In this document: positions 30,644-35,353 of the stretch, piece after piece
Layout of the letters: every line of letters begins with the position of its first letter
Position numbering within the stretch: the stretch's first letter is position 1
DNA from: CAYFWF01 sp964346815
GTDB lineage: Bacteria; Acidobacteriota; Aminicenantia; Aminicenantales; Aminicenantaceae
Length of the DNA: 35,353 nucleotides
NCBI GenBank assembly: GCA_964346815.1
Contig: CAYFWF010000037.1
Span: 1-35,353, forward strand
Reading direction: 5' to 3'
Program-made: the position numbers and the translations under genes
Notes under the pieces: generated by a model
Seen by the model: only the letters and a program-made list of their open reading frames with translations
What the model was told of the DNA's origin: nothing
Databases searched by the model: none

Positions 30644-31765
30644 ATGAAGAAGACTTTCGAGATAACCGCATCGGAGAGCCGTTCCGCAGCACGTACGGGA
30701 ATCATTCATACGGCCCACGGCCCTATCCATACTCCTGCTTTCGCTCCTGTGGCGAGCCAGGGCGCAGTCAAAGCCCTGCCCCACAGTATGGTCGAAGAAC
30801 TGGGTGCCCAGCTCATCCTGGTCAACTCCTACCATCTGTATCTCCGTCCGGGCACGAAAACGATAAAAAAGCTCGGCGGCATCCATTCCTTCATCTCCTG
30901 GCCCCATCCCATACTTTCAGACAGCGGAGGGTTCCAGATCTACAGCCTTACTCCTCTAACCAAGGTCAAAAAAGAGGGGGTAGAATTTTCCTCCCATCTG
31001 GACGGAGACAAAATCTTTCTCTCTCCAGAGAATATCATCCAAATACAACAGGACCTGGGGACAGATATCCTGATGCTTCTGGATTACTTCCTTCCTTACC
31101 CCTCATCGAAAAAAGAGATTCAGGAAGCGGTCAAGGTCACAACTCAGTGGGCGGAACGTTCGAAAGCATACCTGCAAGAAAAACCCACCTCTCAACTCGT
31201 TTGGGGAATCTGTCAAGGCGGCATCCACTGGGATCTTCGGAGAAAGAGCATCGATGAGTTGACAGACATCGGCTTTGACGGCTATGCTCTGGGAGGGCTT
31301 GGAATCGGGGAACCCAAAACCCAGTTTATGGAGATCGTGGAGCGGTCCTGTGCCCGTCTCCCGAAAGATCAGCCCCGCTATCTCATGGGTATCGGGTACG
31401 TCGCAGACATCCTCCGGGCCGTAGAGTGCGGAGTGGACTTTTTCGATTGTGTGCTTCCCACCAGAAACGCCCGCACCGGAACACTGTTCACAAGGACTGG
31501 AAAAATCGTCATAAAAAACAGGAAATATGAAAAAGATCGAAGTCCCATCGACGAGAACTGTTCCTGTTATACATGCAGGAATTTTTCTCGGGCTTATCTG
31601 CGTCATCTTTATGAAAGACAGGAGATCGGTTCAGCCATCCTCAACACCATACACAACCTTCATTTTTATCTTGACATCTTCCGAAAAATTAGGCAATCTA
31701 TTCAATCAAATTCCCTTGGGAAGCTAAAGTGTAGTATAATGAATGAAAAAGCAGAGGAAGAATGA
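30644..31765 (+). CDS. tgt: tRNA-guanine transglycosylase with altered base pocket
   Basis: The 373-residue enzyme exchanges G34 of GUN-anticodon tRNAs for a 7-deazaguanine base in queuosine formation. Catalytic residues are present: Asp93 (SDSGGFQ), nucleophile Asp268 (DCVLPTRNARTG), Gln191 and a zinc site CSCYTC...H near residues 310-340. The base pocket departs from the usual bacterial form. The DECTPYP stretch reads DYFLPYP (147-153), placing Phe149 where Zymomonas Cys158 sits, and GLAVGEP reads GLGIGEP (Ile221 for Val233). Those two sites also differ in enzymes that take queuine instead of preQ1, so this enzyme may salvage a different base. The gene end overlaps yajC by 4 bases (ATGA). 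It is a normal neighbour of yajC-secDF in many bacteria. No queuosine synthesis genes are visible here. Confidence 0.95.
   Translation: MKKTFEITASESRSAARTGIIHTAHGPIHTPAFAPVASQGAVKALPHSMVEELGAQLILVNSYHLYLRPGTKTIKKLGGIHSFISWPHPILSDSGGFQIYSLTPLTKVKKEGVEFSSHLDGDKIFLSPENIIQIQQDLGTDILMLLDYFLPYPSSKKEIQEAVKVTTQWAERSKAYLQEKPTSQLVWGICQGGIHWDLRRKSIDELTDIGFDGYALGGLGIGEPKTQFMEIVERSCARLPKDQPRYLMGIGYVADILRAVECGVDFFDCVLPTRNARTGTLFTRTGKIVIKNRKYEKDRSPIDENCSCYTCRNFSRAYLRHLYERQEIGSAILNTIHNLHFYLDIFRKIRQSIQSNSLGKLKCSIMNEKAEEE
31735..31740 (+). promoter_or_regulatory. Possible internal -10 before yajC
   Basis: A perfect TATAAT lies in the 3' end of tgt, 21 bases before the yajC start. At the -35 position there is only the inverted repeat TTCCCTTGGGAA (31711-31722), which could be an operator or coincidence. 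Confidence 0.25.
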
Positions 31766-32103
31766 GTATGATTTTAACAAATCTCATAACATTTGCTGGG
31801 CAGGCTGAGGCTCCTTCGCGCGGACAGGGAAGCCTTTTCACTGCCCTGATTCCCTTTATTCTCGTTTTCGTGATCTTTTACCTGCTGATCATCATGCCCC
31901 AAAGAAAGCGTCAGAAAAGACACCAAGAAATGGTCCAGCAGCTCAAACCGGGAGAGAAGATCGTTACCACAGGAGGAATCCACGGAACCGTAATGGGGGT
32001 GCAGCAGGATAAGATCGAGGTGAAGATCGCCTCCAATGTGAAAATCGATATCTCCAAAAACGCAGTAGCCGCTGTTCTCTCCGAGAAAAAGGAAGCCAAA
32101 TAA
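31762..32103 (+). CDS. yajC: Preprotein translocase subunit YajC
   Basis: The 113-residue protein has a single membrane helix (about 29-46; LIPFILVFVIFYLLIIMP) followed by the conserved QRKRQKRHQEMVQQLKPGEKIVTTGGIHGTV and a small beta domain with KIEVKIASNVKIDISKNAVA. YajC associates with SecDF to support protein export. AGAGGAAGA before the ATG is an adequate ribosome site, and the start overlaps the tgt stop as ATGA. A second in-frame ATG at 31768 is possible. Confidence 0.95.
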   Translation: MSMILTNLITFAGQAEAPSRGQGSLFTALIPFILVFVIFYLLIIMPQRKRQKRHQEMVQQLKPGEKIVTTGGIHGTVMGVQQDKIEVKIASNVKIDISKNAVAAVLSEKKEAK

Positions 32104-32181
32104 ACACCGTTGGCTCTGCTTAAAAAAGACTCGGAACAGAGAACCATAATTAATATATAATAATCTGTATATTAAGATAAG

Positions 32182-33741
32182 ATGAAGAAAAATTTGCGCT
32201 GGAAAATCCTGCTCGTCATCGGTGTCATAGCCCTTGCCATGTTCCTCGCCTACCCCCCGTCAGATAAAATTCAGTACGGTCTGGACCTGGAAGGAGGAAT
32301 GCACCTCGTCCTCCAGGTGGTTACCGACGATGCCATCAAGAACGAAACCAACCAGGAAATCCTTCGTCTGCAGGATCAGATGAAAAGAAAAGACATCGGC
32401 TATGAGGCCGTGGTTGCCAGCGAAGAACGAATGGGGCGCATCAATCTTCAAGGGTTCGATCCCGAAAAGGAAAGCGAAGTCAGAGATCTTTTGGACGAGT
32501 ACTTCGGAGAGTGGGACGCCAACTTCAGCGGGAACAATGTGACCCTGAACATGAAGGCGAATGCCGAAACCTACTTTCGTGATCAGGCTGTCAGACAATC
32601 GATCGAGACCATCCGTAACCGGGTGGATGAGCTGGGACTCTCGGAAATTCCCATACAGCGGCAGGGAGGCCTTCAGGGCGAAAGAATCATCGTCGAGCTC
32701 CCGGGGATTGAAGATCCAGAACGGGTGAAAAACATTCTTAAAACAACGGCTCAGCTCGAATGGCGGCTGGTCGAAGCCGGGCCTGCGGCTAGCCGGGAGG
32801 CTCTGTTAGCCGAATACAATGGACAGGTCCCTGAGGACATGGAAATTCTGCCTGGAGACCAACGAAGGAATCTGGGGGGCAATTACTATCTCGTCAACCG
32901 GGTGGCCATCGTTTCCGGAAAAGACCTCCGTGATGCCCGGCGTTCCCAGGATGAATGGAACAATCCGGCCGTTTCTTTCCGGCTTTCTCCGGAGGCCGGG
33001 AGGCGCTTCTATAAATTCACTTCAGACAATCTCGGCCGTCTCTTATGTGTGGTCCTCGATAATAAAGTGATCACTGCTGCCACTATCGAGGATAGGATCT
33101 CCGATACAGGGATTATACGCGGAAACTTTACCATCGAAGCCGTTGAGGACCTGACGGTTGCGCTCAGAGCAGGCGCCCTGCCCGCATCGATCAAGTATCT
33201 GGAGGAACGGACCATCGGTCCTTCCCTGGGGGCAGACTCCATCCGGAAAGGACTCACCTCCATCATCATCGCCCTGATCCTCATACTCATCTTCATGGTG
33301 TTCTATTACAGGCTGGCCGGAGTCAATGCGGTATCTGCCCTGATCCTGAACATCCTTCTCCTGGCGGGTGCTCTCGCTTATTTCAAAGCCCATCTGACAC
33401 TTCCGGGGATAGCCGGGATCATCCTGACCATCGGAATGGCGGTGGATGCGAATGTGCTGGTGTTCGAGCGAATCCGGGAAGAACTCGCTCAGGGAAAAAG
33501 CATTTTGAGTTCCATCGCCTCGGGATTTTCCCGAGCTTTCAAGACCATCCTGGACGCCAACATGACCACTATCATCGCTGCCGTGTTCCTCTTCCAGTTC
33601 GGCACAGGTCCCATCCGGGGATTTGCTGTCACTCTTATTATCGGAATCACAGCAAGTATGTTTACGGCTGTCTTCGTCTCCCGGTTGATCTTCGACATTA
33701 CTGTAACAAAGAAAAAAAAGAGAGAAAAGCTGAGTATTTAA
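32182..33741 (+). CDS. secD: Protein translocase subunit SecD
   Basis: The 519-residue protein has the SecD plan: first helix (about 9-26), motif YGLDLEGGMHLVLQV (32-46), a large periplasmic P1 domain (about 45-335; RNRVDELGLSEIPIQRQG, RIIVELPGIEDPERV), the GALPASIKYLEERTIGPSLG junction and five helices with AVDANVLVFERIREEL. With SecF it uses the proton or sodium gradient to pull exported proteins out of the SecYEG channel. No Shine-Dalgarno is seen; TATATT ends 8 bases before the ATG, but without a clear -35 box, so transcription probably comes from upstream. The stop lies 1 base before the secF start. Confidence 0.96.
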   Translation: MKKNLRWKILLVIGVIALAMFLAYPPSDKIQYGLDLEGGMHLVLQVVTDDAIKNETNQEILRLQDQMKRKDIGYEAVVASEERMGRINLQGFDPEKESEVRDLLDEYFGEWDANFSGNNVTLNMKANAETYFRDQAVRQSIETIRNRVDELGLSEIPIQRQGGLQGERIIVELPGIEDPERVKNILKTTAQLEWRLVEAGPAASREALLAEYNGQVPEDMEILPGDQRRNLGGNYYLVNRVAIVSGKDLRDARRSQDEWNNPAVSFRLSPEAGRRFYKFTSDNLGRLLCVVLDNKVITAATIEDRISDTGIIRGNFTIEAVEDLTVALRAGALPASIKYLEERTIGPSLGADSIRKGLTSIIIALILILIFMVFYYRLAGVNAVSALILNILLLAGALAYFKAHLTLPGIAGIILTIGMAVDANVLVFERIREELAQGKSILSSIASGFSRAFKTILDANMTTIIAAVFLFQFGTGPIRGFAVTLIIGITASMFTAVFVSRLIFDITVTKKKKREKLSI

Positions 33742-33742
33742 A

Positions 33743-34903
33743 ATGCAGATATTCAAGAAACCCAACTTCAAGCTCATGAGATACAAGTACTTTGCTTTTG
33801 TGCTGTCTGCTGTGGTTATTGCTGTCGGAATTATCAACATCTCGGCTCACAAAGGCCTGAATTATGGCGTGGATTTTGCGGGCGGTACATTGATCCAGAT
33901 CCGATTCAAATCGGTCTTTCCTATCGGCGAGCTCAGGCAGTCGCTGATCGACGCAGGGCTGGGAGCGAGTAAGATCCAGGAAGTGGAGAAAGGAGAAAGG
34001 GAGTATATCATACGAACCATGCTTCCCGAAGAGGAACTCGACCAGGAACTGGAAGCACATGTGGTCATGGGAAACAGAGTCATCGACGCTCTTAAAACAG
34101 AAGAAGACAAAACATCCCAGGAAGAAGGACTCAAAGACCTCAACGTTATCGAACTGGATGCGCTGATCGATCTTATCGCAGAGACACATCCCGAAAAAGC
34201 CGAACAAGCAGCGCAAGCCATCATCGACTTGAGACAGTCGGCAGATCAGAAAGGCATCATCGAAAATTATGATCAAATCGCGCAGACCGGAATCGATAAC
34301 GAAATCATAGAAGACTTGAAGGAAAAGACATTTCTGGGAAGCATGGTGATCAAGCGGAGAGAAACAGTCGGCCCTCAAGTCGGTCAGGAACTCAGACGGA
34401 GGACCACCCAGGCCACGGTTTGGGCCTTGATCGGCATGCTTATCTACATCGGAATTCGCTTCAAATTTGCCTATGGGGTGGCAGCCATATTAACCTTGGC
34501 CCACGACGTTCTCATCACGGTGGGATTATTCTCCCTGACGGATAGGGAATTGAACCTGCCTGTTATTGCCGCTATCCTGACCATAGTTGGTTATTCGCTC
34601 AACGACACCATCGTCATATTCGACCGGGTCAGAGACAACTTGAAGATATTGAGAAAGCTTGAATTCGAGAACCTATTGAACTCGAGCATCAACCAGACAT
34701 TGAGCCGCACGGTCATCACTTCTGGCACCACGCTTTTGACAGTTCTGACGCTCTTTGTATTCGGAGGAGAGGTCATCAATGACTTTGCCTTCACCATGAT
34801 GATCGGAGTTGTCATTGGGACTTATTCTTCGATTTATATGTCCTGTTCTCTTCTCCTTTTTTGGAAGAGAATTTTCAAGCCCAAGAAAGGAATGGGACGA
34901 TAA
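33743..34903 (+). CDS. secF: Protein translocase subunit SecF with enlarged periplasmic domain
   Basis: The 386-residue protein has the SecF motifs GVDFAGGTLIQIRF (42-55), TVGPQVGQELRR and SLNDTIVIFDRVRDNL, and six membrane helices. It is longer than the usual 300 to 325 residues. An acidic, helical insert of about 75 residues (about 118-198; Glu, Asp, Ala and Ile-rich) sits between the periplasmic strand EYIIRTMLPEEE and RRETVGP. The insert has no known domain that I recognise. The frame is intact, so it is not a frameshift artefact. It starts 1 base after secD and is the last gene before the tonB promoter. Confidence 0.95.
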   Translation: MQIFKKPNFKLMRYKYFAFVLSAVVIAVGIINISAHKGLNYGVDFAGGTLIQIRFKSVFPIGELRQSLIDAGLGASKIQEVEKGEREYIIRTMLPEEELDQELEAHVVMGNRVIDALKTEEDKTSQEEGLKDLNVIELDALIDLIAETHPEKAEQAAQAIIDLRQSADQKGIIENYDQIAQTGIDNEIIEDLKEKTFLGSMVIKRRETVGPQVGQELRRRTTQATVWALIGMLIYIGIRFKFAYGVAAILTLAHDVLITVGLFSLTDRELNLPVIAAILTIVGYSLNDTIVIFDRVRDNLKILRKLEFENLLNSSINQTLSRTVITSGTTLLTVLTLFVFGGEVINDFAFTMMIGVVIGTYSSIYMSCSLLLFWKRIFKPKKGMGR

Positions 34904-34910
34904 ATAATAC

Positions 34911-34939
34911 TTGTAAAATGGTTTTTTTTGCTTTATACT
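34911..34939 (+). promoter_or_regulatory. Promoter of tonB
   Basis: TTGTAA (34911-34916), 17 bases including an eight-T run, then TATACT (34934-34939). Transcription would begin near 34947, giving a leader of about 35 bases with the AAGAGG ribosome site before the ATG at 34982. Confidence 0.55.
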
Positions 34940-34981
34940 TTGCTTTAATCCTTCGTTTTAAACCAAGTAAGAGGTAAAGAG

Positions 34982-35353
34982 ATGGCTGAAAAAAAGAAGC
35001 CAGAAAAAAAGGGAGCTATTCCAGAGCTCTTCAGGGATTCTTTCTTTATAGGAGAGAGAGGAAGTTTCAGAAAAGCTCTTGCATTTCCTATCGCTCTTCT
35101 GCTGCATGTTACAGCCGTGGCTGCCATGCTCGTTCTTCCTCTTCTTAACACCGGGAATCTTCCAGAGGTCGAGGTGTACAGCGCTTTTCTCGCTCCTCCT
35201 CCTCCCCCTCCACCTCCTCCACCTCCCCCTCCACAAAAACGCTCCAGCTCCAAAGCCAGAACCCGTATCAAACCCGTTAAAGCCCAAACCAATATCCAAC
35301 CCGGACAACTCGTCGCCCCTGTGGAAATCCCAGACGAAATCGTCGAAGAAGAA
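34982..35353 (+). CDS. tonB: Energy transducer TonB, N-terminal part (cut by window end)
   Basis: The frame is open from the ATG at 34982 to the last base, giving 124 residues of a longer protein. A Lys-rich cytosolic head is followed by one membrane helix (about 40-58; ALAFPIALLLHVTAVAAMLVL, with the His often seen in TonB helices). Then comes a periplasmic Pro-rich region with thirteen prolines in a row (about 71-83), a basic segment (SSSKARTRIKPVK) and an acidic end. TonB passes energy from ExbBD to outer-membrane transporters. The C-terminal receptor-contacting domain is not in view. The polyproline run would need EF-P for smooth translation. An antisense Gly-rich frame here is only a shadow of the proline codons. 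Confidence 0.85.
   Translation, partial: MAEKKKPEKKGAIPELFRDSFFIGERGSFRKALAFPIALLLHVTAVAAMLVLPLLNTGNLPEVEVYSAFLAPPPPPPPPPPPPPQKRSSSKARTRIKPVKAQTNIQPGQLVAPVEIPDEIVEEE

Noticed and set aside
34945..35292. Minus-strand frame with twelve glycines in a row
   Set aside because: It is the complement of the TonB proline codons; the + strand frame has a membrane helix, promoter and ribosome site.

Overview
This window is a piece of a bacterial chromosome with an outer membrane and an anaerobic or fermentative flavour. It has TonB, SecDF-YajC, lipoproteins, acetate kinase with a PduL-type phosphotransacylase, and isoprenoid or quinone genes. The mix of class III cyclases, a eukaryote-like Ser/Thr kinase with TPRs and a large secreted beta-propeller protein would suit Candidatus Aminicenantes or another Acidobacteria-like lineage. 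That assignment is inference from gene content only; no marker gene here proves it.

Layout. 1-585: 3' part of an unrecognised gene on +, cut by the window edge. 595-1652 (-): two small NTF2/SnoaL-like lipoproteins, with a regulatory region upstream holding two TGTCA-N6-TGACA-type sites. 1950-2024 (-): tRNA-Arg(CCT). 2091-7956 (-): operon of a geranylgeranyl-reductase-like flavoprotein, a stand-alone cyclic-nucleotide-binding (cNMP) protein, an FHA-GAF-adenylate cyclase and a triple fusion cNMP-acetate kinase-PduL. 8279-13291 (+): 1670-residue secreted protein with Asp-box, PAFRS, putative-Ig, InlB-like and SBBP repeats, convergent with a receptor-like Ser/Thr kinase (13301-16108, -). 16276-22241 (-): second signalling operon of an SH3-like anchor protein, M48 metalloprotease, CHASE2-adenylate cyclase, metallo-beta-lactamase-fold hydrolase and MscS channel fused to a cNMP domain. 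22677-24884 (-): RecD2 helicase. 25093-27544 (-): SAM-hydroxide adenosyltransferase and a membrane-anchored phosphodiesterase-like protein. 27774-29400 (-): lepB and a UbiA/MenA prenyltransferase. 29496 to the end (+): ychF, tgt, yajC, secD, secF and a truncated tonB.

How the genes fit together. The striking theme is cyclic-nucleotide signalling: two cyclases with different sensors (FHA/GAF in the cytosol, CHASE2 outside) and three cNMP-binding proteins lie within 20 kb. The effectors sit in the same operons as the cyclases: an ion channel, and an enzyme predicted to turn acetyl-CoA into acetate plus ATP. The metallo-hydrolase next to the second cyclase could be the off-switch. The best candidate for an undescribed system is the cNMP-AckA-PduL fusion downstream of its own cyclase. 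One caution is that its cNMP pocket lacks the usual phosphate-binding Arg.

Several genes without a Shine-Dalgarno sequence have a -10 box only 5 to 9 bases before the ATG, suggesting leaderless transcripts. The spacers hold at least two palindromic repeat-type elements (24922-25065, 27613-27693). No CRISPR array, transposase, rRNA or replication origin was seen.
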